Shown here one piece after another: positions 23,635 through 35,324 of a stretch of 64,000 nt of DNA. Below the pieces are notes generated by a model. The model was not told the origin of the DNA. It searched no databases and saw only the letters and a list, made by a program, of their open reading frames with translations. The DNA is from Bryoerythrophyllum caledonicum. Taxonomy: Eukaryota; Streptophyta; Bryopsida; Pottiales; Pottiaceae. Within the stretch, counting starts at the first letter, position 1. Every line of letters starts with the position of its first letter. The position numbers were made by a program, and so were the translations under genes. The stretch is from contig OZ020518.1 of NCBI GenBank assembly GCA_963971425.1, positions 8,473,989 through 8,537,988 of the forward strand. Direction: 5' to 3'.

Positions 23635-24380
23635 ACGAGCTGTAAGATCTAATATACTAGTGATCCAAATGATACTTGTTAGGACATAACAATCATTCTT
23701 GTGAAATAAAGATGTAGGAAATTTATTTATAAGTTACACTTGGGCAAAAATTGCATCCGCGCCAGCCTCCCAAAGTGAAAAGGGTCAAATGGGGATGGAC
23801 GGGGGGTTGAATGATAATTTTGGGTCTAGGATCTTCAATACTAGACCAAAGCACACTTTTAAACACATTTTTGACATAGTTGTGGGACGTAGATGCCAAA
23901 AATGTCTTTACAAGCTACATCTAAGCAAGAATTGCGTCCACCATATACTCCCAAATTAGAAGGGGTCAGATGAGGACGTGCAGAGGGGATCAGATGACGA
24001 CTTTGACGAGCTCTAAAATCTCCAATAGTGATTTATATGATGCGTATAAGGGCATTTGGAAATCCTTGTGAAAATTTGATGCCTAGTATGTCTTCACAAA
24101 TTATGTTTGAGATACAAATATGTCCACCATGGCTTCCTAAAATGGAAGGGGTCCGATGGGGCCTTATGGGGCGTTTGGACAACGAACTTGATAGGCTCCA
24201 AAATCTTTCACACTAGTCCAATCCATTCTAAAAGAGATATTTTTGACATCCTCGTGAAACGTAGATATCAAAAATATCTTCACAAGAGACATCTAAGAAA
24301 GAAATGCATCCACCAGAACCTCCCAAAATAGAAAGGATCGGACGGGGGAAGTTGGACGACTACTTTGATTTTAGTAGCTT
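23635..24380. repeat. ~181-186-bp satellite, about four copies
   Basis: Marker positions of the CATCCACC/GTCCACC motif recur at 23753, 23934, about 24120 and 24306. Each unit also holds GACGAGCTCTAAAATCT-like and CTTCACAAGN-like stretches. Copies are diverged. No coding frame. Confidence 0.7.
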
Positions 24381-24531
24381 TGATGGTGGTTCAAATGATG
24401 CAACTAAGAATATTTATGAATGATTGTATTCTAATGTAGTATTCTAATTCTAAAAATTTAGACCTCTAAGTAGAAATGGGGCATAATTTTATATAATTAC
24501 ATTCATAAATATTGTAGAATATTGGTAAAAA

Positions 24532-24575
24532 ACATCCACCTTATTTAATAAAACATCCACCTTATTTAATAAAAT
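24532..24575. repeat. Short direct duplication
   Basis: AAACATCCACCTTATTTAAT occurs twice back to back in an AT-rich stretch. Confidence 0.7.
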
Positions 24576-25143
24576 CATAGTCATTGTAAAATAATTAGTG
24601 CATCTTGCATTAACCCCTGAGGTACTGTGACAGTTTCACACCAAAAACACTTCAAAATTGTTGGATTCTATTGCAATGAATAAAGAAGGAAACCAAAACT
24701 TATATTTCTAGTTTTGACTGTAGGATCTCAAAAACAACTTATTCAATAACATATTCACAAAATTTCATAAACTTTGATAGCACGGATTGAAAAATTATAG
24801 TTTTTAAAGTCAAACAAGTGGTTCATTTCCTTCCTTGCGTTCAGTGGATTGGCAAGCTTTGACTTCACTTGGTGTAAAACTTTTACACTATACAAGGTCT
24901 AAATCCATTACCATTGTGTTAAGCATGATGTTAGTGCCTTACACAACAAATTGTAGAGGTAGAGGAGGGGTCTAGAATATTCAAAACAACCGTGCAAGGA
25001 GTGGAGGTTCAAAAATTGCCAATTTGCATTTTAACTTTTTGTGAAATTAATATGTTTTATATTGATAATCCAAATGGTCAATAAAAAGATTAACACTACA
25101 TATTGTTGTGGGAAAAAAATATCAAAAATATGAAGATCTCTAA

Positions 25144-25665
25144 GGGCTGCTTCACACTTGGTGGCCAAGTTGAGTGGCCGTCGATTTCCACCAATGAGAT
25201 TGCTAGAATGGCCAAAGTCCGAACTTTGGGACTTCACACTTGTGCCCAAACTCCAAAGGCCGTCGTCCTACATGGCAACACTTTTGGATTGTTTTGGCGC
25301 CAAAGCAACAGCCTCTCGAGCAAAACTTGGGTCGTCCATTATAGCAGATCCAAGCTACAATCGAGAGTCTGTCGAATTTTTTAATAAAATAATTTAAAAT
25401 ACTGACAAGATCTGGACCGTTACATGAAAGAGGCCGAATTTTTTGGCTAATTTTTTTGGCTGATTTGTTTGGACTAATTTTTTTGGCGTAATGATATGGG
25501 GTTTAGACTTTGGACTTGACCTTTGAGGCTTCACACCACGACCGGCCAAACCTTTAATCTATATTATTTAATGTTTTTTTTTGGCAAAAGATTTTGGCCT
25601 CTCGCCATAGTTTGGCCACTGAATTTAACGGATGGTCACTCAACTTGGGAAGTGTGAAGTGGCCC
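25144..25665. mobile_element. 522-bp Tourist-like MITE
   Basis: The ends GGGCTGCTTCACACTT and AAGTGTGAAGTGGCCC are inverted repeats, and similarity extends inward (AAGTTGAGTGGCC versus GGTCACTCAACTT). TAA duplications flank it at 25141-25143 and 25666-25668. There is no coding frame. TAA target sites and GGGC-type ends point to PIF/Harbinger-derived MITEs. Confidence 0.85.
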
Positions 25666-25699
25666 TAAGTTTTATGTGGAAAGAGGAAGTTTTTTTGGT

Positions 25700-26879
25700 A
25701 CCTTTCACGACAATGTGTGACAATGTGTGAAAATGTTTGACTTGGTTTAATATGCTATCTTTCATTAAAGACAAGAATTTTTTTTTGACAATATGAAGGG
25801 AAAAAATGTTACTTGCTAGTTTTGAAAATCGCACATTCAATAGAGTGTCCTAGCAAATGTTTTTGGACGTGCCTGAAGTGCCCGCTCTCCTCATTTGAAA
25901 TTTGAAACCCTATAACTTTTTCATTATATGTTGGATTTAAAAAAAAATTGTTTTCCCACTCAGGTCTTGCTAATGCCCTTTTACAATAAAAATTTCAAAG
26001 TGGAATGTTGGAAACTGACATCAAAGGAACCTGACCAAACTTTCAAAAAGCCCATTTTTGACACTTGGTCCTATAGGGGTTAATGAAGATATTTGGTATA
26101 GGATGGAACAATTTGTAATTATTATTTTAAGCCAAGTGGGATTTGGAATCAAATTGAATGTCAAAAGGGAAAATGCACAAAAGATAAAGAATGAATGTGA
26201 GCTCGACGATCAATATTTCAAATGTGATCTCAAAGTTGCAAATTGATAAAATATTAAATAGCTCAAAATCCACTTGGCTAATAGAGAGTATAACACGCAA
26301 TTAAGCAATTTTGCCCTCAACAAATAAAAGCGCACTTAGGTACAATGGCGGCCATTGCGAACAAAAGTGTCAAAATTGCAAAAAAAAATGTTTCTCAAAG
26401 AGGAAAAAAATGTATTTCAAAAAAAAAATTTGAGCTTGTGCAACAATATTATGTGCAATCATGGTTGTTAATATTTGAAGCGTTTTTTTGGCATTTTCAA
26501 CTAATTTGTGGTGGCCCCTAAATAATAGTAGATAAATGTATATTTAATATTGTTTCACAATATTTCAAAGATAGATTTGAAGGATTGTAGTATACAAACA
26601 GGCGTAATCACAAAAAAACATACTTTATGCAAGGGTTGGTAGTTGATTAAAAGATATTCTACGTAGTACATAATGCATAAAATGGTAGAAACTAAATATA
26701 GATGCTTCTAAAATTGGACTTAACACCAATAGTAAAAACACCTTTACTCTATAGGATTAATGACATAACGTCTTACATCACCTTTAGAATATACTACTCT
26801 TACACATACACTATATATCAATTACCATACACAACTAGTATACTCTCATAAAGGCACACTATCTACTCCATAGAATTTA
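25700..26879. other. AT-rich intergenic stretch, nothing recognised
   Basis: Homopolymer-rich AT sequence without coding frames above about 60 codons, RNA genes or clear repeats. Confidence 0.5.
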
Positions 26880-27239
26880 GGGCTCCTTGCAAACGGCCGT
26901 CATCAATAGCTTTGGTTTGCATTGCAATATATTGTAGTATGTGAGCCTTTGCCGATTGCAAAATGCGAATCCTGCTTTCAACCTACATTCCAAATACATT
27001 GCGCTTTCTCCACCCGTTGGCCCTGGACATGGATCTTTCCGGTGTATCTACCCATGAAAAAATGCATGCATCTTTCTCTACCCAACTATGGCTCTCCCGA
27101 GATGGCTCTCAGAATGAATCCATGCAATTTGCATACCGTTGTGTAGAAGACCCATGTCCATCAACAATCCCCCTTTGGATGATGGGCCAATACCAACAAA
27201 CCTTTATCTTAAGTCTCCATTAGTTTTTTCCTTCCTCAA

Positions 27240-30089
27240 TCACTTTCCCTACATAGAATGGTACACCGCCTTCTATTTCTGTTCGATCAACACTCAAGGC
27301 TACAAATTGTCTACAACAGATATCAGATTGTGGTTTAATGGTGGAAATGGGTCGTGATTACCTTCATTCATTGCTCCTTCTTTGGCTCGTTCCTCAACAT
27401 AGTTGCGCTCTGTTAGTTGTGCCCTACGCAGTGCTTGATTAGAGGGTCTTCCTCTACGAGGACCAAAGTATCCTCGAGCCTCGGCATTTGGAAGCATGGC
27501 CACTACCTGCTCTACGACATCTATCTCGCGATTTTCTTCGCTTGCACCATCCATTACATCCAAAGATGTTTTTTTTGTAGGTCCGGTGTTGGAGAACTCT
27601 GAAGGCCAAAATGGTGAGGAACGATGCTTATTGCTACGGCCTTTGTGTGGAAATTGAGCTAAATAGAGTTTCAATCTTTCAGCCTTTACTTTTGCCTCCC
27701 GATTTTTGTTCTCATGTTGCAACCTTTGAATGCACCTTTATTTATATACAATGAAGTCATCCAACGCCTTCAACTCCCGTTTGTCCGTTGCAAATACTTG
27801 CACAAACGATGGTTGCTCATCCTTACTTGGCAACGACCTCAAAGTTTTCGTCCCTGCCTCCGGTCCCCATGGATCCTTGCAATAATATTTGTGTTGTACT
27901 CGAACCTCACGAGTCACGAGTCCCTTCTCGATTGTCCATATAGAATCGCATGTGGTGCGGAAATGTTATGCCTACTAATGAATCATGACCTGTCAATAAG
28001 TGAACAATTTCCAATCCCATACATTCTCTAGCAGCCGGGCGCTAACAAATGCCTTTGTAGGAGATGTTCTCCGTTCTATAAGACTAATCATTTTCTTCAA
28101 CGAGTCCACGTCCGACCTCTTCAACGTATTTGATATACATCTGAAGCGTTGATCAATATATTCATGTATATGGCCCTCTATGAGAAAAGATAGTTCCACC
28201 TCCTGAAAAAACCCCAATCTCACCAATGTAGCACATAGAGCAAATATATAAATGTTTTTGTTCTCGCGTGTGCAATTCTCCGCCTCGTTTGCAATGTTGG
28301 TGGCAAAAAGCCCTTCCTCCGCAACACATCTCCTATCACGTACAACAATGTACTCACGACTTGGTTGCTATCGTATTTGTGGTGAGCCCTAAATCACACG
28401 TCGCAATATAAACCAATCCCATGTACAAGAGCACCACACAGATGGGTCTTCACAAACCGGTGTTCAATGTTCTTCACAGTCTGATGCATCCTCGATACCA
28501 TGGTCGTGTTTTGGTCCATGCCATCCGCTATGATGCACATGAACAACTCAGGGCTAATATAATACGACCTCTTAAATATCCAATATTGCCTACGTTCTTC
28601 CATCTGGTTGCGTAGATGCAACATGAACAACCCTTTTATCTTTATACTTGCATCCGCATTGGTAGTTCCCTCCATGGCACATTTATACTCCCAACAATGA
28701 TAATACTTTGAGAATCTCGAGAATGGAGATACCAGAACGTGGAAATACTTGATGCGCCACATCTTCCGGAACGAACTCATAGAAATGATTTCCCCATTAC
28801 AAATTCTCTTGACCTCGTCGTTAACGTAATTGAATACATAAAATTTGGCTGTATTCATAGGAAGGAGAATAAGAGGCACCACTTTGTTGTCACTCTTACG
28901 ACAAATACAACAATGAGGTTGAGGACAACTAGCTTCATCGACAAACGATTTAAAGCAAGCCTATGCCGCAAACATTCTAGTGCTCTCTCTGATCGAATCT
29001 GAAAGGATATTGTCGTGAATCGATGTTACTCTTCCATATATTAGACAATCCTTCTTCAATTGCTTAAAGCGCCTCTGTAAATATCCAACCCTAAGAGTGT
29101 AGCAAACATTGCAAACTTGTTTCCCATCTAACTTTGTTACAAACTTGTCTCGACGAGTTCCTTCCGTCCTTGTGTAAAAAGAAACCATCATTTGTCTGAT
29201 CCATGTACTTTGTATTGAAAAATCGGTAGCCCATGCATTATATCGCATGTCCAATAGATACCTTGCTCGAATGTCCCTCAACCAATTGCGTTTGCATCCT
29301 CTATGTGCCATTGCAATTTGTACGCTTCTAAGGGATACCTTAGATGGTGGAGCTTCTGTCAATGATGTCTCTTTTGAATCTCTTCTTCTCCTATTTTGCA
29401 TAGAATAGGGATGGTGTGCTGGTCTAACATAAGCAAATCCATCTACATGGGGCAAATCTTGGATATTTGAGAGAGTAGGTTGAAAAAAAGGCAAATTTTC
29501 ATCTACGGCATTAGAAGCTTGACTACTGCGTCGAGACCTCTCAATGGATCCTGGTGGGTTGATGAACTCGGGAAAATCAAATTTTTGGGGCCATCACTTG
29601 TGTAGGCGCTATCTGTGATTCAATGTCACCATGGACACCTGTAATATCTGGTTCTACAGCCACTACACATAGCAAAGACCGATGCCAACGAATGATCAAG
29701 CCCACACACATGCCAAGGCGTTCTCCTACAATCTTTCCGGTCCAATGCAATGCATCATCTACCCTAGTGATACGCACCGCTACCTCGAATGGGAACAACT
29801 TCGAACCATTCAATTCCATGCCACTTTTGAATGCATGCTCCGTGGTTGCTAAGCCCACCACATATCCTCTTTCAGAAAGCAATTCTACCGCTCTTTCTAA
29901 TTCAGATGTCATGATCCCAACAGATCTATGTTGAATTTGCCTTGCACGTGCTGCTCGTACTAATTGGGCCCTGACGGAGCCATTGGAAAGCATATTATCC
30001 CTTTGGATGTGTGGTCGTATCAAAGGAGTCTGAATTGTGCGGCTCTCCATTATCACTATTGAAAAAATAGGAACATTATGGTTGCACAT
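27240..30089 (-). pseudogene. DUF7869-family gene remnant
   Basis: Minus-strand blocks occur in order. The N-terminal block is about 30044-29577. A Cys-rich block follows (CKRNWLRDIRARYLLD, KQVCNVCYTLRVGY; about 29570-28960). Next is the core (CIIADGMDQNT near 28530; LCGALVHGIGLY near 28410; CTRENKNIYIF and SFLIEGHIHEYIDQRF near 28260-28150), then a basic tail with RRGRPSNQALRRAQ (27722-27300). The DGMDQ, RENKN and GHxHExID motifs are those of proteins annotated as DUF7869, as I recall them. Function is unknown; the repeated family and acidic motifs suggest a transposase-like enzyme. Breaks: a frame change near 29580, a TAG near 28960, a stop near 28393, a frame change near 28290, and more below 27990. 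Confidence 0.65.
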
Positions 30090-30640
30090 TAGTCAAAATA
30101 CATGTACTAATTGTTAACCTTCAAAGCACCATTCATATGATAAAAGATATGTATCTAAACACATATTTATTGTTCAAAATATGATGATGATGTTGGACCT
30201 TTTGATAAAACTGGTTTGAAATGAAAAATTAAACATGTATAGAGAGTTTACTCTTGCAAAGTGTCATTGAATATGCTACACCCCTTTCCATCCCTGAATA
30301 GTGTTGTACAAGATACTAATATAATTTTTGACATGATGGTAATGAATCTAGACCATATGTAATGCAAACTTTTGAAACCAAGTAACTTGAACTCTTGTAA
30401 TGGACTCAACCTAGGGAAGAAAATGAACCATGTTGTCTATTTCAAAAACTATAATCTTTCAATCCGTATGGTCAAATCTTATGAAAGCTTCTGAGTATGC
30501 TACTAAACCTTTGAAGGAACAAGGCATTTTCACAACAAAATACTTCACAATTGCTCATTGGGTATAAGTCCACTATGCTTACTCACTTTTGGGCAAAAAA
30601 AATATACTACAGAGTATTTTTTTCTAGGAGCCCTTTGTAA
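30090..30640. other. Non-coding, contains a dispersed-repeat motif
   Basis: The stretch near 30467 (CAATCCGTATGGTCAAA) also occurs near 9395 inside the LINE A insert. No gene is visible. Confidence 0.4.
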
Positions 30641-31416
30641 GAGGTCGCGAACGTTGAGGACCGTCCATCCAACTGCTTTAGGGTAATCCTGGCTGTTTAT
30701 TGCGCGCTACTACCTGACATAATTACAAACAACGGCGCATTAATCTTGACGACTGGGATGAAGCCACGTGGCTCTGAATTTATGAAGGTGTACATGGCGC
30801 AGTTTTCGAGGGGTTCTCGGGCCGACGAGTTCCAAGCCGGCCAGTTTGTGTTTTTTTCCGCGCGGCTGTGGTTTGCTCTCCTCTTGGCGCCCTTGAATTT
30901 GGGTGAAATTAACTGAGATGATGGCCAAATATTGCGAAGCGAGTAGAGGCAGAGCTGGTGCGGAGAGCGATTGACGTGCGCAATTCAAGAAATCAGAGTC
31001 ACAGCATTCAATCACTGCAGTGAATGAGAGAGCGCCAAGGTTGTTGTATGTTAGAAGAGCTGTATGGAGATGAGGTGAGCACGTGTTCGTGGCGAGCGAG
31101 GTGTTGGAGTGATTGAGGGTTTAGCACTCCCGAAAAGTAGTCCGCGATCACTGTCTATGCGTGGAAGGTTGTCTTGGAAGGTGGGTCGGGCAACGAACCA
31201 CAGAGTATATGAAGACCGCAGAGGCGTGGAGGTTGGATCGCAGTTGAAGGAGGAGCTCCTGGATCGCAGTTCGGGCTTGGGGTGGCGACGGCGTTGTGTT
31301 CTTGGTAAGTTTGCTTGAAGTTATGCATTTTCCATTTCTCAGGGTTTTTTTCCTTCTTCTGCTGTGATACACATGGATCGAAGGATCATGTATCTAGCTA
31401 GGGGACGTATGGGGAG

Positions 31417-31558
31417 TGCTTGCAAGTTCTGGATGTGTGCTTGCAAGTTGTGTGTGTGTGCTTGTAAGTTCTGGGTGTGCGCTTGTAAGTTCTCGGTGTG
31501 TGCTTATAAGTTGTGCGTGTGTGCTTGCAAGTTCTGGGTGTGCGCTTGCAAGTACTGT
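31417..31558. repeat. 21-bp minisatellite, about seven copies
   Basis: Units such as TGCTTGCAAGTTCTGGGTGTG repeat every 21 bp. Because 21 is a multiple of three, both strands stay open and give Cys/Lys/Thr-rich peptides, which are not called genes. Confidence 0.85.
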
Positions 31559-32339
31559 TTCTAATAGTAAGTTGCTCTCGTTTCCGGGTCTTGCTAATCA
31601 GTGTAAAATGATGTGCGCGGCTTGTTCGTTTCAATACATGTGTGTTTCGGGTGGACCTACATTGGTCGTCCATAGCTGCAAACATTTTGTACAAGGAGTA
31701 GGTTACTACTTGATCAGTGTATACCTGAACTGTAGGTGATGCAAATTTTTGTTGTGAGCATGCAATTCGTCACGATTTCATACTGAGTTTTTACAAGAGC
31801 TTACAACAGACTTCTACCCGACCACTTCAGGGCTGCGGAGAAACAACACAGGAACACATTGGTAAGTTTTCTTTCTTTCTAGTATTTAATTTGTTTAGTG
31901 GTTCTTTTTCTTCTCCTGTAATATGTGAGTAGAGAGCGCAGCACGTACGTAAGTGCTAGGCGAGTTTGTTCAGTCTAAAAAGAAGTATATTTTCCAGTTT
32001 GTTTAAGGTTTCTAATACAATGATGTACACCTGAACTGTAGGTGATTCAGAAAGGAGTGTCTACGACCAATTCCTGACGATATGGTACAAGTGTCGACGT
32101 GAGCTAACAACGAAACAAGTGTCGACAGCTTCACGGTTGCTTACAAAAAACACTGAAATATAGGTAATGTGCGTGTCCATGTACACGTCTGATGATATGA
32201 TTGCTATGGTCTACTTGATTGTATGGTCACACTGTCGTGGTGGTTAACATGTTTGCGGTTTAGTTGTTCAAAACTTTGTCTTTGGTAAATACGTCGGGTT
32301 AGAGTAATATGTAGGCTGTTGTGCATACATGGATTGATG

Positions 32340-33120
32340 AGCATATCTGTGTGGATGTTCATACATCGGTTACAATGTATATCTAGGTGGGGTACTATAC
32401 AATGGTATCGATGTATATCTGGATTCGGGGCCATACCTAGGGTTGGTGTATATACCTCGGTTGATATGCATACCTAGGTTGGTTTTTTTCCAAACATTAA
32501 CTGAGGTGTTTACCTAGGTAGATATCCGTATCAAATCAATGTCGCTTATCTGGGTTTGTGTGTCTAGTCTAGTACTTATGTATACCTGGTGTTGGGTGCA
32601 TACCCATGTAGATTCACCGTGTATCCAGGATTGGGTGCATACCCATGTGGGTGCATACCCATGTGGATGCATATCCATGTGGGTGCATACCCATGTGGGT
32701 TCAGCGTATATCCGGGGTTGGGTGCATACCCATGTGGGTTCAGCGTGTATCCGGGGTTGGGTGCATACCCATGTGGGTGCATACCTAGGTGACTGTATAC
32801 GTAGGTGGTGGTTCTTGTTGTGGCCTTATATTTGCTTCAGATTTACATGTGGATGCATACTTAGGTGATTGTATACGTAGGTGGTGGTTCTTGTTGTGGC
32901 CTTATATTTGCTTCAGATTTATATGTGTGTCAATGTATACCAATGGGAAATGTCGCTTATCTGGGTTCGGGTGTCTAGTCCAGTACTTATGTATACCCGG
33001 CTAGGATCGTATATCCGGAGTTAGGTGCATACCCATATGTTTGCTAATACGTAGGTGGTGTTTCTTGCTGCGGGTTTCTATTTGCGTTGGATTTACACGT
33101 GGATCGATGTAAACTACTTG
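32340..33120. repeat. GTATACC/GGGTGCATACCC minisatellite region
   Basis: Copies of GGGTGCATACCCATGTG crowd 32605-32790. A 76-bp unit is duplicated in tandem (GTATACGTAGGTGGTGG at 32795 and 32871) with a diverged third copy near 33045. A block of about 50 bp starting AATGTCGCTTATCTGGGTT recurs at 32537 and 32948. The same style of GTATAC-rich repeat returns at 49,680-50,420. Confidence 0.75.
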
Positions 33121-33190
33121 ATACTCTACGTTAGTTTAATTCATATGCGTGCATTCTTGGAAAACTATGCTACCTTTTCTGGAATTTTCT

Positions 33191-33198
33191 ATTGAGCA
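33191..33198. repeat. Left 8-bp target duplication of the hAT element
   Basis: ATTGAGCA here matches 46451-46458 exactly and abuts CAGGGTTGT. Eight bases is the hAT-typical length. Confidence 0.9.
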
Positions 33199-33225
33199 CA
33201 GGGTTGTTCGGCCGTCCGTCCGTCC

Positions 33226-33425
33226 NNNNNNNNNNNNNNNNNNNNNNNNNNNNNNNNNNNNNNNNNNNNNNNNNNNNNNNNNNNNNNNNNNNNNNNNNNN
33301 NNNNNNNNNNNNNNNNNNNNNNNNNNNNNNNNNNNNNNNNNNNNNNNNNNNNNNNNNNNNNNNNNNNNNNNNNNNNNNNNNNNNNNNNNNNNNNNNNNNN
33401 NNNNNNNNNNNNNNNNNNNNNNNNN
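33226..33425. other. Assembly gap (200 N)
   Basis: Exactly 200 N, a conventional gap length that may not reflect true distance. It begins within GTCC repeats just inside the left end of the hAT element. Confidence 0.98.
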
Positions 33426-35324
33426 CGACAACGGAGCTTTCCAGAGGCTTACCAAATAGAAAAACGAAAAGAGTTGGACGAATTATGGGCACATTTTTTT
33501 TATGAAGCAAACGTTGCATTCAACGTGGTTAGACATCCGGCCTTCATCAAGGCCACCCTCGCAACGTCAAAGGCGGGTTTCGATTATACACCGCCATCGT
33601 ACAATGCCATGAGGACGACATACATTGAGCCTCTAAAAAAAAAAGTGAAAGACCTTGTGGACAAGAAGACCGGCGTAGATATTGCCAAGTATGGGGCAAC
33701 ACTATGCTCGGACGGGTGGGACAATGTTACACGTCGCCCTCTCATGAATATCATGCTCGTATGTCCAATGGGTGATATCTTCTTGGGGTCTATAGACACC
33801 ACGGGTATGAAGAAATCTACGGCATATATAGGGGACCAATTGAAAAGTTTTATCCGTAAGGTTGGACCATTGAATGTGGTCCAAGTGTGCACCGATAATG
33901 CTTCAAATATGTTGGGGGCAATGAAGAAGGTCAACGATGAGTACCCGCACATATATACTCAAGGGTGTTGTGCACATATTTTGGACCTCCTCCTCGAGGA
34001 CTGGGGGAAGGAAGGCATGTTTGTAGACCTCGTCCAGAAGGCGAAACAAATTGCATTGTATATCCGGAACCACCATGTGCCCATGGCCCTTTTTCGTCGA
34101 TTTTCGCCAAATTTGTCTCTATTGTGGCCAGCAGCAACAAGGTTTGCATGCAATTACATAATGATCCATCGTCTATTGGAAGTGAAGAATGCCCTGGAGA
34201 TGGTTGTGATAGACCCAGCATGGATATCCTACGTGTCCTCTCTTTTCGATAGGCAAAACGGGCACCGTGCCCATGCGAAGGCATCGCAGGTGCGAGCCAC
34301 CGTTCTAGACGAGACTTTCTGGCATCGGTGCACCAACTTTGAATTTATAGTGGCACCAGTTCTAAAGGCATTGCGGACTTTTGATGGTGACACTCCGGCA
34401 ATGGGAATTGCTTGGGTGACCATGAACAAGCTAAAAGAGCACGTGTTCAAGCTGCGTAATGCGCCATTCAACATGCTTGACGGAATTGCAACTCGCCTTG
34501 AAGGATCATTCCTACGGCGTTGGGAGATGATGACAACAGATCTCCATTATGCAGGGGCTTTATTGAATCCTTATCTAGCCAATAACTTGCAAATTCAAAA
34601 CAATGGTGAGGCCAAAAGGGCCCTAAACAAGGTTGTTATGACGCTCTGTGGTCCGCTCGGAGTGTCTTTTTCGGCAGTAATGCTCGAAATCACGGAGTAT
34701 GAAGAATTGCGAGGCCCATATTCACCGGAGGAAGCTGGGGAAATTGAAAACAGCAACCTGTTGCCTCACCAGTGGTGGAACCGCGTGGGCGGGCAATCAT
34801 TGCCTATCATAGCGAAGCGTATACTAGCACAAACCTGCTCGGCCTCGTCATGTGAGCGTAATTGGAGCATGTATTCGTTCGTGCATAGTAAGAGCCGAAA
34901 TCGCTTGGGAGTGCAGAAAGCGGAAGATTTGGTCTACATCTACACGAATAGTCGATTGCTCCGAGAACGTGCTCGTCCAGACCCGATTCGATGGTATGAG
35001 GAGAATGTGCATTCGGAGGAGTCTGATCCAGATGGGGGACTTCCTTCAAACACAGAGGACGAGGGCTTGGAGTCGGATGATGAGGGTTACAACTGGATGG
35101 GCGGCGATTGGGAAGACCTTGCCGGTGACAACAACCCCGTGTCTGATCATAGCCCACCTAGGGACAACTGTGCAAACAACGAGCACGGTGGAGATGCACT
35201 ACATGACCATTTTCACAACGTCCACGGTGACCCGGTGGATCCTTTTGTGTTTGATGATGTCGACGTAGCGGCTGTCCATACTATAGTAGAATTATCGGGT
35301 GGAAGACCGTGCCGAAGCAGCTAG
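33426..35324 (+). CDS. hAT transposase with DUF659 and hAT C-terminal dimerisation domain (N-terminus in gap)
   Basis: About 632 residues are visible. The DUF659-like region carries LCSDGWDN (about 33705) with the first catalytic Asp and QVCTDNASNM (about 33885) with the second. The C-terminal dimerisation region reads WWNRVGGQSLPIIAKRIL, then SASSCERNWSMYSFVHS (about 34835-34885), with the Glu usual for hAT, and RLGVQKAEDLVYIYTNSRLL. An acidic tail follows. The enzyme would cut and paste elements ending CAGGGTTGT. The frame upstream of the gap is an artefact, so no start can be set. The three acidic residues are all present, so the catalytic core looks intact; the tail may continue in another frame (next entry). 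Confidence 0.85.
   Translation, partial: RQRSFPEAYQIEKRKELDELWAHFFYEANVAFNVVRHPAFIKATLATSKAGFDYTPPSYNAMRTTYIEPLKKKVKDLVDKKTGVDIAKYGATLCSDGWDNVTRRPLMNIMLVCPMGDIFLGSIDTTGMKKSTAYIGDQLKSFIRKVGPLNVVQVCTDNASNMLGAMKKVNDEYPHIYTQGCCAHILDLLLEDWGKEGMFVDLVQKAKQIALYIRNHHVPMALFRRFSPNLSLLWPAATRFACNYIMIHRLLEVKNALEMVVIDPAWISYVSSLFDRQNGHRAHAKASQVRATVLDETFWHRCTNFEFIVAPVLKALRTFDGDTPAMGIAWVTMNKLKEHVFKLRNAPFNMLDGIATRLEGSFLRRWEMMTTDLHYAGALLNPYLANNLQIQNNGEAKRALNKVVMTLCGPLGVSFSAVMLEITEYEELRGPYSPEEAGEIENSNLLPHQWWNRVGGQSLPIIAKRILAQTCSASSCERNWSMYSFVHSKSRNRLGVQKAEDLVYIYTNSRLLRERARPDPIRWYEENVHSEESDPDGGLPSNTEDEGLESDDEGYNWMGGDWEDLAGDNNPVSDHSPPRDNCANNEHGGDALHDHFHNVHGDPVDPFVFDDVDVAAVHTIVELSGGRPCRSS

Larger units (their letters stand above)
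30740..33190. other. Non-coding interval with minisatellites and splice-like sites
   Basis: No convincing protein frame. GT(A/G)AGT-like donors near 31302 and 31862 and a duplicated acceptor-like stretch, CCTGAACTGTAGGTGAT, at 31724-31740 and 32030-32046 suggest transcribed, spliced non-coding exons or a 5' UTR. Minisatellites occupy 31417-31558 and 32535-33120. The hAT element inserted at the right edge. Confidence 0.4.

Noticed and set aside
30740-31015. 91-codon minus-strand frame in the GC-richer stretch
   Set aside because: No homologue, no conserved motif, and no supporting splice or start context.
31417-31558. CRISPR-like direct repeats
   Set aside because: Units are adjacent, without unique spacers, in a eukaryotic context.
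31364-31694. Cys-rich repeat peptides on both strands
   Set aside because: A 21-bp repeat unit keeps all frames open; no start context or homologue was recognised.
33192-33425. N-terminal start of the hAT transposase before the gap
   Set aside because: The frame runs through N characters, and the bases before the gap are the inverted repeat and GTCC repeats.
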